DNA from: Rhabdophis nuchalis
Lineage: Eukaryota; Chordata; Lepidosauria; Squamata; Natricidae
Length of the DNA stretch: 64,000 nt
Reading direction: 5' to 3'
Assembly: GCA_039707465.1 (NCBI GenBank)
Contig: CM077649.1
Span: 13,182,501 to 13,246,500, forward strand
Shown one piece after another: positions 34,944-46,031 of this stretch; position 1 is the first letter of the stretch, and the number at the start of each line of letters is the position of its first letter. A program made the translations under genes and the position numbers. The notes under the pieces were generated by a model. The model saw only the letters and a list, made by a program, of their open reading frames with translations, made no database searches and was not told where the DNA came from.

Positions 34944-37900
34944 TTGCAATTACGTTCCCCTGGTTTATGCAGCCTCCATGTTCCCCTAGAAATGTATTCG
35001 AGGCGTGACCTCCTTTGCCTGCGAGATTCTGCCCTCTCGCAGGCTTGGCCCCCTAGTTTAACTCGGGCCCACCTCGAAGATGGAGTTATTGCTCCTGAGA
35101 GGTGGGCGAAGCGCAAGCTCAGGGGGTTTCTTTGTAATTTTTTAATTCGGATTTTAGGGGGTTCCAGGGTTGGGGTGGGGGAGGGGTTTAAAAAAAGATA
35201 TAGACAGATGGAGACGGAAGCAACGATCAATAGTAAGGGCCAGGATAGCAGTCGACGGCGGGAAGCGGAAGGCGAAAGGAAGGGGGATACCCGAGTCGTT
35301 CCTCAGGAGGGCTTACCAATTCAGAGGGTCGTGGGGAGGGGCAGGACCGAGGGGAGACAATTCTCATCCTCCCGGTTGGTGGCACGCAGCCGTTGGTTAC
35401 AAACGGTCGGGTGCCACAACCCCCGCAGGCTAGGTGGCCAGGGAATACAGAGCCAGTGTCTGCGGCTGATGTTCTGCAACGCCAGGTCCGTTGTCAACAA
35501 AGCCCCCCTCATTAGTGACCTTGTGTCAGAGGGGGAGCCGGACCTGGTAGGAATTGCGGAGACCTGGTTGGGCCCCGAGGGAGGTCATCCCCTCGTTGAA
35601 ATGTGCCCACCAGGCTACCGCGCATTTCATCAGCCGCGGGCCCTAGGCAGGGGTGGCGGGGTAGCGGTCATTATTAAGGAAGGCCTGGAGCCGAGAGAGT
35701 CCATTGTGCCTCAGACCTCCGGCTGTGAGTCCCTCTGCATGAAGTGGGGCCTAGGGAGGCAGTTGGGCTTGCTGGTTGTATACCTGGCTCCCCGCTATGT
35801 AGCAGCAGCCCTGCCCGAGCTCCTCGAGGTGATCGCTACGGTGGCAGTGGAGACCCCCAGACTTATAGTCATGGGGGACTTTAATCTGCCATCGTTGGGC
35901 GAATCATCCGTGGTAGCTCGGGAGTTCATGGCTTCCATGACGGCCATGGACCTGACCCAAGTAATTCAAGGCCCCACCCATGAGGGTGGACATACGCCGG
36001 ACCTCATCTTTGTCTCGGGCCAATGGAAGAGTGATCTGGGTACAGGGGATATAGTCATCACACCCTTGTCATGGTCAGACCACTCACTTCTCCGACTCGA
36101 CTTTCCGACCGCTGCTCCCCTCCGCGGGGAGGCGGAACCAGAGTTACCAATCTGGTACCGCCCCAGGCGCTTGATGGACCCGGACGGGTTCCAGACAGCG
36201 CTTGGGCCATTTCCTGTATCCCTGACCCGCGCCCCGATGGAGGACCTCACGGCCGCATGGAATAATGCGGCCGTGGGAGCCTTAGATCGGGTCGCGCCCT
36301 TGCGGCCTCTCTCGCGGCGGCGAACCACCCTGGCTCCTTGGTTTACTGAGGGGCTGCGGGTGATGAAACGCCGCAAGAGATGCCTAGAGAGAAGGTGGAG
36401 GGCTAGCCGCTCTGAATCTGACCGGACACAGGTAAGAGCCCATTTACGGACTTACATTGTGGCGCTGAGGGTGGCCAAACGTCACCATTGTGCTACCCTC
36501 ATAGCATCCGCAGAAAACCGCCCTGCCGCCCTGTTTAGGGTGACCCGTTCTCTCCTTCATCAGAGGGAGCGGGAAGCCCCGCTACAGGGTAGAGCAGAGG
36601 AATTTGTGATTTTTCTGCAGGAGAAAACCGCCCAGATACAGAGTGAGCTAGCCCCCATTCATGGCCCAGTGGGATGCCACGAGAGAGATCTTGTTTGGGA
36701 GGAGTTTGACCCCGTTACTTCCGAGGATATGGACAGGCTACGTGGGCGACTGCGAGCCACCACATGTTCATTGGACCCGTGCCCCTCCTGGCTTGTACTG
36801 GCATCCTGGGAGGTGACACGAGGCTGGCTCCAAGAGGTTATCAACGCATCCTTGAGTGAGGGTTCCTTGCCTGCCTCCCTAAAAGAGGCTATGGTGAGGC
36901 CCCTCCTCAAGAAGCCCTCTTTGGACCCAGCTCTTTTGAACAACTACCGTCCAGTCTCCAACCTTCCCTTCTTGGCGAAGGTTGTTGAGAGTGTGGTGGC
37001 ACAACAGTTTCCCCGTCACCTGGAGGAAGTTGACTATCTAGATCCGCGCCAGTCCGGCTTTCGGCCCGGGCATAGCACCGAGACGGCATTGGTCGCGTTG
37101 GTAGATGATCTCTGGAGGGCCAGAGATGGGGGATGTTCCTCCATCCTGGTCCTATTAGACCTCTCGGCGGCTTTCGATACCATCGACCATGGTATCCTAT
37201 TGCATCGGCTGGGGGGGTTGGGGGTGGGAGGCACCGTTTTGCGGTGGTTCTCCTCCTACCTCTCTGGCCGATCGCAATTTGTGCGGGCAGGAGAGCAGAG
37301 GTCGACCCCGAGACCCCTCACATGCGGGGTGCCTCAGGGGTCGGTCCTCTCGCCTCTCCTGTTTAATGCATACATGAAGCCGCTGGGTGAGATCATCCGT
37401 GGTTTTGGGGTAGAGTACCATCTGTACGCTGATGACACCCAGCTGTACATATCTACCCCAGACCACCCCAACGATGCCGTAGCGGTGATGTGCCAGTGCC
37501 TGGAAGCCGTGCGGATCTGGATGGGAAGTAACGGACTTAGGCTCAACCCGACCAAGACCGAGTGGCTGTGGTTTCCGGCTGCCCGATTCAACCAGCTTTC
37601 TCCAACGCTGGCCATAGGGGGCGAACATCTTGCCCCTGTGGATGGGGCGCGCAATTTGGGTGTCCTCCTGGATACCCGGCTGTCTATGGAAGAGCAAGTG
37701 ACAGCCGTGGCCAGGAGGGCGTTTTACCAGGTTCGCCTGGTTCGCCAATTGCGCCCCCTATTGGATCGGGACGCCCTTCGCACAGTCACCCATGCCCTCG
37801 TGACATCCCGACTGGACTATTGCAACTCTCTCTACATGGGGCTCCCCTTGAGGTGCACCCGGAGGCTTCAGTTAGTTCAGAATGCGGCCGCGCGAGCAAT

Positions 37901-38273
37901 TATGGGCACCTCCAGGTTTGCCCATGTAACACCGCTCCTGCGCGAGCTGCACTGGCTACCTGTCGTCTTCCGGGTGCGCTTCAAGGTGTTAGTTATCATC
38001 TTCAAAGCGCTCCATGGCTCGGGACCTAGCTATCTGCGAGATCGGATCCTGCCCCACACATCCTCACGACCGATTCGCTCCCACAGAGAGGGGCTTCTCC
38101 GGGTGCCGTCCACTAGACTTTGTCAGCGGGCGACGCCCAGGGGAAGGGCGCTCTCTGTGGCGGGCCCGGCCCTCTGGAACGACCTTCCCCCTGATATTAG
38201 AACGACCACCGACCTCCGCTCCTTCCGGGTAAAATTGAAGACCCATCTCTTTCGACTGGCCGGCCTTGAATAG
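34944..38273 (+). CDS. L2-clade endonuclease/reverse transcriptase, 1109 aa
   Basis: The single protein of the full-length LINE, expected to nick target DNA and copy the element's RNA by target-primed reverse transcription. N-terminal residues 1-170 are basic and of unknown fold; YSRRDLL at 18-24 fits the eIF4E-binding pattern Y-x4-L-hydrophobic. The AP-like endonuclease spans about 173-390 with N179 (CNAR), E206 (ETW), MGDFN at 310-314, TPDLIF at 351-356 and SDH at 378-380. The reverse transcriptase spans about 640-900 with NNYRPVSNLP at 666, DLSAAFDTIDH at 739-749, GVPQGSVLSPLL at 795-806 and catalytic YADD at 828-831. The C-terminal block RSHREGLLRVPSTR is shared by all truncated copies here. 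No stop or frameshift interrupts it. An internal ATG at 34992 is an alternative start. No separate ORF1 is evident. Clade (L2 rather than another jockey-type group) is by resemblance. Confidence 0.92.
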   Translation: MQLRSPGLCSLHVPLEMYSRRDLLCLRDSALSQAWPPSLTRAHLEDGVIAPERWAKRKLRGFLCNFLIRILGGSRVGVGEGFKKRYRQMETEATINSKGQDSSRRREAEGERKGDTRVVPQEGLPIQRVVGRGRTEGRQFSSSRLVARSRWLQTVGCHNPRRLGGQGIQSQCLRLMFCNARSVVNKAPLISDLVSEGEPDLVGIAETWLGPEGGHPLVEMCPPGYRAFHQPRALGRGGGVAVIIKEGLEPRESIVPQTSGCESLCMKWGLGRQLGLLVVYLAPRYVAAALPELLEVIATVAVETPRLIVMGDFNLPSLGESSVVAREFMASMTAMDLTQVIQGPTHEGGHTPDLIFVSGQWKSDLGTGDIVITPLSWSDHSLLRLDFPTAAPLRGEAEPELPIWYRPRRLMDPDGFQTALGPFPVSLTRAPMEDLTAAWNNAAVGALDRVAPLRPLSRRRTTLAPWFTEGLRVMKRRKRCLERRWRASRSESDRTQVRAHLRTYIVALRVAKRHHCATLIASAENRPAALFRVTRSLLHQREREAPLQGRAEEFVIFLQEKTAQIQSELAPIHGPVGCHERDLVWEEFDPVTSEDMDRLRGRLRATTCSLDPCPSWLVLASWEVTRGWLQEVINASLSEGSLPASLKEAMVRPLLKKPSLDPALLNNYRPVSNLPFLAKVVESVVAQQFPRHLEEVDYLDPRQSGFRPGHSTETALVALVDDLWRARDGGCSSILVLLDLSAAFDTIDHGILLHRLGGLGVGGTVLRWFSSYLSGRSQFVRAGEQRSTPRPLTCGVPQGSVLSPLLFNAYMKPLGEIIRGFGVEYHLYADDTQLYISTPDHPNDAVAVMCQCLEAVRIWMGSNGLRLNPTKTEWLWFPAARFNQLSPTLAIGGEHLAPVDGARNLGVLLDTRLSMEEQVTAVARRAFYQVRLVRQLRPLLDRDALRTVTHALVTSRLDYCNSLYMGLPLRCTRRLQLVQNAAARAIMGTSRFAHVTPLLRELHWLPVVFRVRFKVLVIIFKALHGSGPSYLRDRILPHTSSRPIRSHREGLLRVPSTRLCQRATPRGRALSVAGPALWNDLPPDIRTTTDLRSFRVKLKTHLFRLAGLE

Positions 38274-38460
38274 TTCTCTCTGTCTTTTAATTACAAATTT
38301 TAATGGGTTTTAATTATATATTTTTAGCATAGGTAGATTTATTTAATTTTATTTTAAGTAATGTTTGTATTTTGTATATTGTTTTTTAATTATGCCTGTG
38401 CACCGCCCCGGGTCCCTGTGGGGAGAGGGTGCGGTTAATAAATCTTAATTTGAATTTGAA

Positions 38461-39566
38461 GTGTTGATGTTACCTACTCTTCATAACCTAATATGAAGGT
38501 TATATAGACATTTTTGAAATGCTTTAACATTTAATAAAATTAGTTATTTCATTCATATTTGATATTTAATATCAAATGAGAAAGATCAACAAGATATTTC
38601 ACATTAAAGCACAGATATACATATTCCTCCTGCTAGAGGTGTGCAAGGGGGATTTTTAAAAAATTTTTTTAGTAAATACTCTCTCTGGCTTCTACAAAGA
38701 TTTGGTTTGCTATTCAAAACAGCCAAGCTTGAGGATTTCTTCAGGCTGCTATTAGTATGCTGATCATGCCCAGGATGCTCAAATCTTTATTGGCTGTGTG
38801 TGCAGCTGAAAGGTTGAGCTTTATTAAACCCTCGTCTCCTGCATTTTGCTGTTTAGTATGTGTTACAAAAGCTGGGATCAGCTTTGAATGCAACATAATC
38901 CACACGGCCTATTTGCTTCACTGATTTACAGAAACTTTATCTCAGGTAGCAAGCATTTTCCTACAACTCCCACTATGAAAGGGAGATGCAGTGTTTGGAT
39001 TATGTTCATTTTAGACTCACAATGGAAAACAAACTAAAAACTGTACATTGGGCTCTTCTCTCACAAGAGCTTAATCTATTGCTTCAGGCCCTATTTAATG
39101 GCAATTGAAATCATGGCAGCAAGATTTGGCAATAAGACAGCAGGAAGCAGTTAACAGCTGGATTCCAGTGGCATAGATGGTGAAGCAAATTCATACATAT
39201 GGATAAAGTTTTCTTTACATATGATTGATATTATATCTGCCAGGTTCCTTTTGGAAAATACAGCTGCAGCCCTCTACCATAGATTGATCTTTATTGTTTA
39301 AATGTATGCTGCAGCCTTTCCGGGACAATTAGCATTTCTAGATGGTTTACAGGCAGAATAAAATTACTGCATTCTTTCTTCACCTCGCCCAATCTCATCC
39401 TCCTTCCCATATGCCAAATACATAGTCCTTTCCAATGTGTTGGAGTGACTGGAATTATGGGTATGCAGCGCCTTTTAAAAGACAGCAGATATATCCTTGG
39501 AACCACAATACTGAAACACAGTGCAGATTACTGACATAAACTCACAAGCAGTTTAAATGCTGAAAT
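38461..39566. other. Unassigned sequence
   Basis: Nothing recognised. Confidence 0.45.
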
Positions 39567-40221
39567 GCTCTCTACATGGGGCTCCCCTTGAAGAGCACCC
39601 GGAGGCTTCAACTGGTCCAGGATGCGGCCGCACGGGTAATTACGGGAGTGACGCTCCCGTGTAATACCTCTCCTGCACTGGCTTCCAGTGGTTTTCCGGG
39701 TGCGATTCAAGGTGTTGGTTACCATCTTTAAAGCGCTCCATGGCTTAGGACCTGGGTACCTACAAGATCGCCTTCTGCCACCGAGAGCCTCCCACTGGTC
39801 TGTACGCTCCCATAGAGAGGGTCTCCTCATGGTGCCGTCGGCTAGACAATGTCGACTTGCGACACCCAGGAGGAGAGCCTTCTCCGTGGGAGCACCTGCC
39901 CTCTGGAACGAATTGCCCCTGGAATTAAGAACTATCCCTGACTTACGCACCTTCCGCCGCGGTCTCAAAACCTTTCTCTTTCAACAAGCCGGGCTGGCAT
40001 AAAGCATGATTTTTAAATTTTTGAATTTAAATTTTAAAATTTACATTTGTATTATTTAATTAGGGTTAGTTGGGTTTTTTTTCCCACGTTTCAGCCAATA
40101 TTTTAATTATGTCTTTTAAAAGCTTTTTTAAAACTTTTATATATTTGTTTTTATTTTGGCTGTACACTGCCCTGAGTCCTTCGGGAGTAGGGCGGTATAA
40201 AAAAGCAATAAACCTAAACCT
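39567..40221 (+). mobile_element. L2-clade LINE 3' part, second subfamily
   Basis: From LYMGLPLKSTRRLQLVQDAAARVI through frame 39688-40002 (FKALHGLGPGYLQDRLLP, SHREGLLMVPSARQCRL, GAPALWNELPLELRTIPDL) to a CCTGAGTCCTTCGGGAGTAG tail hairpin. Confidence 0.92.
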
Positions 40222-40338
40222 GAAGAAACAAAAATATTTATAAAACAAAAAAAAACCAAAAACAAAAGAAGACTTCATTTGACTGGTCCTAAGCATCAAA
40301 TGAGGAGGTTATGCCACTGATATGCTTCTAATACTACT

Positions 40339-40473
40339 CAGGGATGTCCAGACTTGGGAACTTTAAGACTGGTGGACTTCAACTCCCAGAATTCCCCAGC
40401 CAGCATAGCTGGTTGGGGAATTCTGGGAGTTGAAGTCCACCAGTCTTAAAGTTCCCAAGTTTGGACATCCCTG
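40339..40473. mobile_element. Palindromic hAT MITE (CAGGGATGTCC type)
   Basis: 135-bp palindrome of the same type as 17386-17520. Flanking 8-mers ATACTACT and TAACTAAA do not match. Confidence 0.85.
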
Positions 40474-40629
40474 TAACTAAATAGTAGCGAGGGAAGGATT
40501 CATCTTCTTAGTTTTGCTTCGTTTCTCATTTTAGCCATCTCAGCCATTTTTCACCTCATCGCGTACTCGTCTAGCTTAACGTTTAGATCTTATTTGTGAC
40601 ATAGCTCCTGCCAATTAGTAAATGGACGT

Positions 40630-40797
40630 TGGGTTTTTATTGGGAATTTTAGCACAGGCTTCTAATTTAATCTTTCTTAACTATATTTATTGTATTTTCT
40701 ATTATTTATTGGTTTTAATTTCCTGTGCGCCGCCCTGGGTCCATCCCGATGGAAAAGACGCGGTATATAAATCGAAATAAATTCAAATTCAAATTTT
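40630..40797 (+). mobile_element. Short L2-clade 3' UTR and tail
   Basis: TTTTAGCACAGG, then CCTGTGCGCCGCCCTGGGTC with a diverged hairpin and AAATTC repeats. No coding remains. Confidence 0.75.
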
Positions 40798-41113
40798 AGC
40801 CCACAAACATTGCCCATATTGCCTATTTTATGGTTTAAAAGGATGTATGAATCCTGCCATTGCTTGAATGTGATGTGGCAGTAGTAGTGCCAGTTCTTAA
40901 AAGACATTGTCTCAAGGCTCCTGGTTAGTCTGGTTACTTAGAGAAATTCAAATAAATATTTCTTCTTAAGGATTCCATTTGATAGCATCCTTGTACTTGC
41001 TACTCATTGTCTTTTTAATGCCATTTTAATCATTCTTTCATATAACGAAAATGTTCCAATATGACAATAACTAGCAATTATACATGAAAACTTTCAAAAT
41101 AAGTTCTCTAAAG

Positions 41114-41375
41114 CAGGGGTCTCCAACCTTTGCAACTTTAAGCCTGAAAGACTTCAGCTCCCAGACTTCTCCAGCCAGCAAAGCTGGAGAGCAGGGGTCT
41201 CCAACCTTTGCAACTTTAAGTCTGAAGGACTTCAGCTCCCAGAATTCTCCAGCCAGCAAAGCTGGAGAGCAGGGGTCTCCAACCTTTGCAACTTTAAGTC
41301 TGAAGCAAAGCTTGCTGGAGAAGTCTGGGAGCTTAAGTCCTTCAGACTTAAAGTTGCAAAGGTTGGAGACCCCTG
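41114..41375. mobile_element. hAT MITE with triplicated left arm
   Basis: CAGGGGTCTCCAACCTTTGC starts at 41114, 41192 and 41270 (78-bp period) before a single right arm ends ...GGAGACCCCTG. The exact duplication CTCTAAAG lies at 41106-41113 and 41376-41383, so the whole triplicated unit sits between one pair of target copies. Confidence 0.9.
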
Positions 41376-41383
41376 CTCTAAAG

Positions 41384-42121
41384 AACTTCTCCTAGTAAAG
41401 TAAATTTAGCATAGCAAAACTGGCACGGCAGAACATCTGTTCAAACATTGTCGGAAGAGGGAAACCTCCATTCAAAATAATAATTAAAAGATCTAGTTAT
41501 TATCAAACATTAAGCCCATGCTTGCTGAAGCAAGCTCAGACATTGTCATAGCATTTCCTTTAAACAAATAAAGGATTTTGCTATAGTATGCCTGAACAAC
41601 TTGGTTCACCTGCATTTCGTTATGCCGCTAATGTACCTGTTTTTGTAATACTTTTACATTGGCCAAATCAGCAGCGAATTTAGGCATCTTCCTTTTTGTG
41701 ACTTGTCTTAAAAAAACAATTCTCCACCCTTCTCAGTTCACGTTGACATCTTAAACTGCTGTCATCACTTATCTCTCATCAAACTCCTATTGTATATTAG
41801 TTGTAATCTTTGGATGGAGGAATGTTCTGAATTTCAAAGCCGTGGCTGCTGAGGTAAAAAGGAAAGCCCCATGTATTTAATTCACTTCTTCTAAACAAGT
41901 TTTCTGCTTTGCATCTTTGTGACTCAGATTCTCTTTTTAGTAGTACAATTTTTGTTGGATGATTGATTGATTGATGTTTTAGTCATTCACTGGATTTAGA
42001 CCCCATCTTTCCTTCTTGAGCTCTTGGGGTGGTATGCATCACACTCATTCCTCCATGATTTCTCCACATTAATGAAGCTGTGAGAAAAATTGGCTTCTCA
42101 CCAACTCAGAGCTTTGTTAAT
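41384..42121. other. Unassigned sequence
   Basis: Nothing recognised. Confidence 0.45.
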
Positions 42122-42650
42122 TAATTAATAATTTAATAATTAATAATTAATAATAATATTTTTTTAATTTATAAACCGCTCTCTCTCCCCAAAGGGACTC
42201 GAGGTGGTGCACAGGGGATTTAAAAATACTTGTATAAAACCACAAGCATAAATACAATATTAAAACGAATTAAACTTAACCCTGCGCTAAAATCCCAAAC
42301 CATCTAAAACTAAACCCCTAAAAACCCTAATAAAACAGTAGAATTACCCCAGGCCGGCCAGGCAGAAGAAATGAGTTTTTAGTTTTTGACGGAAGGAGCG
42401 GAGGTCCGTAGTTGTTCTAATTTCGGGGGGAAGGTCGTTCCAGAGGGTCGGGCCCGCCACAGAGAAGGCCCTTCCCCTTGGCGTCACCCGCTGGCATAGC
42501 CTAGTGGACGGCACCTGGAGAAGTCCGTCTCTGTGGGAGCGAATCGGCCGCAGGGATGTATGGGGCAGGATGCGATCCCGCAGATAGCTAGGTCCCGTGC
42601 CATGGAGTGCTTTGAAGATGATAACTGACACCTTGAAGCGCACCCGAAAT
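42122..42650 (-). mobile_element. L2-clade LINE, 5'-truncated
   Basis: A (TTAATAA)n tail and hairpin, then minus-strand frame 42344-42643 open for 99 codons (MRFKVSVIIFKALHGTGPSYL to FFCLAGLG). Confidence 0.92.
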
Positions 42651-43293
42651 TGAATTGAACATGGACCTGATCCTAGGACTCTTTTTTTTTTTACAATTCA
42701 GCTCCTTAACCATTGTATCTCACTACATTTCTCAGAAGAACTGAACAGCACATCATTTTTCCAGATTTCAAATTAAACAGCACATCAGAACTTATAATAT
42801 CCTAATTTTTTTTAAGGAATTAGTATTTATTTGGGAATTGGCTTTGGAAACCTTTACTTGCAGATAGGAAATTGAGCAAAAAACGATACTGCTCTCTCTC
42901 CCCCCCCCTCAAAATTCATAATATCTTCCAAAGGAACATTTTAATTTTATTATTTTATTTTATTATTTTATCTTTTAATTTAATTTATTTTTTTAATTTT
43001 GTAGAGCAATTATAATCCAAGCTATAATGGCACATGCCTCTACCCACAAAACAACAACCACAACCTGGTTATACTGGCCATCAAAGAACTGAAGCGTGTT
43101 CAGAGATATTGTAAAATTTAATATTTCCCATGAGTCAATACCTTTGCCTTGCTTGCTTTCAAGAGAATTTATTTTCACAAAAAGTTACTTGCACAATCTG
43201 ATCTTGTTCCGGTTGGTTGTACATATCCAGGAGGAATAGCTGTGTGACTCTGACACCCCCAGCCCCAAATCTACCATCTAAGAGAGCTGCTTC
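42651..43293. other. Unassigned, with T-rich low complexity
   Basis: A TTTTATTATTTTA-type run lies at about 42943-43000. Nothing else recognised. Confidence 0.45.
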
Positions 43294-43301
43294 ATTTAGC
43301 C

Positions 43302-43441
43302 CAGAGGTTCCCAAACTTGGCAACTTTAAGACTTGTGGACTTCAACTCCCAGAATTCTCCAGCCAGCAGAGCTCTGCTGGCTGGAGAATTCTGGGAGTTG
43401 AAGTCCACAAGTCTTAAAGTTGCCAAGTTTGGGAACCTCTG
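43302..43441. mobile_element. Palindromic hAT MITE (CAGAGGTTCCC)
   Basis: 140-bp palindrome with an exact 8-bp duplication ATTTAGCC at 43294-43301 and 43442-43449. Confidence 0.92.
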
Positions 43442-43449
43442 ATTTAGCC

Positions 43450-45260
43450 TATAAGTAGGGCTGCCACTGCCACAGGGCAAAATCAGTTGGCCACAATAAT
43501 ATGCCATCTACCAGTCCTTCAGCCCCCAGCAGAAATATACAATTCAGATTCTGCCACAATAACCAATAATCGGTGTTGTCCTAATAGAAGACTAATGGAG
43601 AAACTGATCCATGAAATCCTTTTGCTTCCAAGCATGCTAGTTGAAGAACCTTAATATGTGTTGTGCAGGGCTGGATGAAAGCATTTTCATGATTAGAACA
43701 GTATAAATAGCCCCCCTCAAGATAACTGACTGATGGGGCAAAACTGTTCCTCACCTATGACCTATCAGTTGTGCTATTTCTGATCAGGACTCTGGTACTC
43801 TTCTGAAAGAGCAATAAATCTGTGTTCAAAAATAACCTGGCCGAAAGATTACAGGCACAGAGTGGATAATTTGGAAGGCTTCCTCGTTTAATTTTTTTTT
43901 TAGTGTTTGTAGCACAGTTCTAGTACTAATTTAGATAGCTCAGCTGAAAGGAACAATATGTCTTTTAATAAAGAAAAATGCAGGCTAGTGATTTAGGAGA
44001 AAATATAGGAAATATACAAGATATTCCGATTCATGGCTTGGAAATATTACATCTAAGAAGGGCTTGTCATTTACAACAAATGTAACATCAATCAGCAGTG
44101 TAAGAAAGCTGCTAGCACAGGCTTCCTAAATTGTTTGACATCACACTTCCCCTTAGTGTCATCTTTGAGAAAAGTGCATTTATTATAACAATGTAATCAA
44201 AAGGTTATTCACACCCCCTCTGGATTTAGTCTGCACCTCCCCAAGGGAGCTACACCTCAGTTTGGTGTAGCTACACCTTAGAGGTTGGTGTAGCTACACC
44301 TCAGAGGTTGGGAAATCTTGTGCTTGAATGTCCAATGCAGTTCTAAAGTTTTATTTTGTTTTGTTTTGTTTTGTTTTGTTTTGTTTTGTATTGTATTGTA
44401 TTGTATTGTATTGTATTGTATTGTATTGTATTGTATTGTATTGTATTGTTGTGAGTTCTCCAAATCTGAAGGATTTAATACGTTGCATTGCCATTTCTCA
44501 TGGATAGTTTACTAGGTTTTCTACACAGGAAAAAGGTTAGATTAGGTAACCGATGTGATCACTAACAATTCTGTATCACCAGATGTGGCATTGCTTGGCT
44601 ATTGCCAAGGGTCTCACAACAGTAAAGGGCATAGTGATATCTTTGTGCATACAACTACACTGTGCCACCTCCTATTCCTTACTTTGAATTGGCAGTAACA
44701 GCATTTGCCATCTTTGAAATGCTTTTCCATGGACACTTGATCATGCCCCAGCCATCTTGGTTCTGTTATGAACTTCATCATCATTTAATCTCATCTCAAT
44801 CTCAATCTCATCTTCACATAACCCAGCCCAGTCCATCCCATCCCATACCCAAGGCAGCTTGCTTGTTCTTAGATGTTTCAGTGTAAAAATAGTGTTTTTA
44901 AAGAAGGCATAAGTCAAGAGAGTTTTACTCTGAATGTAATCTGAATACTTTACTGATCAGTCCACATCACAGTCAAATGAACCCTGCAAGAGCTGCCACT
45001 TATGGACATTGCAAAATCTGGGATTAGCCTGCCACCTATGGATATTTCCACATTCCTGTGGTCCCTGAAGTTTGTACGGAAAGCATCCAGTTCTTGTTCA
45101 GGCCTGGACCAGCCTGAACTGTAATGGCCAGATGAAGTTTTGTGTGTGTGCATGTAGGAAGAGAGCTGCATATGGACCTGGGAATAAGGACTGGCTCCAG
45201 TTCTGTTGCTTTACAGAGAAGTTCTCCTGGTCTACCTATCAAATGTTGCTTGAGTTATTC
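43450..45260. other. Unassigned, with short repeats
   Basis: It holds three copies of a GTGTAGCTACACCT palindromic unit at about 44249-44310 and a pentanucleotide array at 44349-44449 (listed separately). No gene recognised. Confidence 0.45.
44349..44449. repeat. (TTTTG)n followed by (TATTG)n
   Basis: A pentanucleotide array that changes unit once from TTTTG to TATTG, consistent with one founding mutation followed by expansion. Confidence 0.95.
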
Positions 45261-45268
45261 TTGTAGAC

Positions 45269-45435
45269 CAGGGGTTCCCAAACTTGGCAACTTAAAGACT
45301 TGTGGACTTCAACTCCCAGAATTCTCCAGCCAGCAGAGCTGGCTGGAGAATTCTGGGAGTTGAAGTCCACAAGTCTTCAAGTTGCCAAGTTTGGGAACCC
45401 CTGCTCTAAAGCCCTACATGGCAAAGGAACCCCTA
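45269..45435. mobile_element. hAT MITE carrying extra flanking DNA
   Basis: A 135-bp palindrome (CAGGGGTTCCC to GGGAACCCCTG) is followed by CTCTAAAGCCCTACATGGCA and AAGGAACCCCTA. Only beyond this does the 8-bp duplication TTGTAGAC (45261-45268; 45436-45443) occur. The extra segment is the reverse complement of the sequence left of the MITE at 17185. Confidence 0.8.
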
Positions 45436-45443
45436 TTGTAGAC

Positions 45444-46013
45444 AGATCACACATTCTTCTGGAATAGCTAAAGCACTATTCTGAAATAGGGTTAAACTAT
45501 AGTCAAACAATTGGCCCCCTCCGAATGCATCACATTTGGAAAAAAAAAGTAGAGCAAACTTTAATAGACAATTTCAACAGATGGTTTGGCCATCAGTCAA
45601 CACTCACTTCCTCCCAAGGCTTATTTCTATCCCACATTGAGCTGAATGATTGATAGGTGTTTTCCTACCAATTGGGGATGTTTGTAGGGAGCAAGAAAGA
45701 TAGAGAGTTGAGTTTCACTATGCCTGCAATCCCCATAAACCTAACTATAGCAACTGCAAAGCGTACCCAACATTGTTGCTCCTAAGCGCCAAAATAACTT
45801 GTCTTGTCTTGGGTCTTACTTTTGGTTCATTCAAGCAGTGAAGTATCTTGGGGTTACTCTGTCTCGGGTGATTTCTAACTTGCCAGCTATGGACAGAGAG
45901 CTAGGGTCAAAGGTCAGTACCTTCAAAATGGTAGTTGTGAGCATAACCCTACCTCTTTTTATATGCATGCAACGAATGTGCTTGCATATTAAAAAGGTGA
46001 AATTTGGATCACC
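45444..46013. other. Unassigned sequence
   Basis: Nothing recognised. Confidence 0.45.
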
Positions 46014-46031
46014 CAGCCACATGTACATTTT

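Larger units (their letters stand above)
33878..38460 (+). mobile_element. Apparently full-length L2-clade LINE
   Basis: About 4.6 kb: a GC-rich 5' region with an NRF1-like palindrome, a purine-rich tract, one 1109-codon ORF, a short AT-rich 3' UTR, the tail hairpin (CACCGCCCCGGGTCC) and a short AATTTGA-like tail. The left edge is set by the end of the neighbouring fragment and by the NRF1-like site, so it is approximate. I found no clear target duplication. Confidence 0.88.

Noticed and set aside
37197..37748. 183-codon minus-strand frame, repeated at 61873-62424
   Set aside because: Antisense shadow of the L2 reverse transcriptase; it recurs only because the LINE recurs.
41114..41375. CRISPR-like direct repeats
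   Set aside because: The repeats are contiguous 78-bp copies of a MITE arm without spacers, in a vertebrate genome.
44662..44886. 74-codon frame with HLISSQSQSHLHITQPSPSHP
   Set aside because: Low-complexity TCTCAATCTCA repeat translated by chance.
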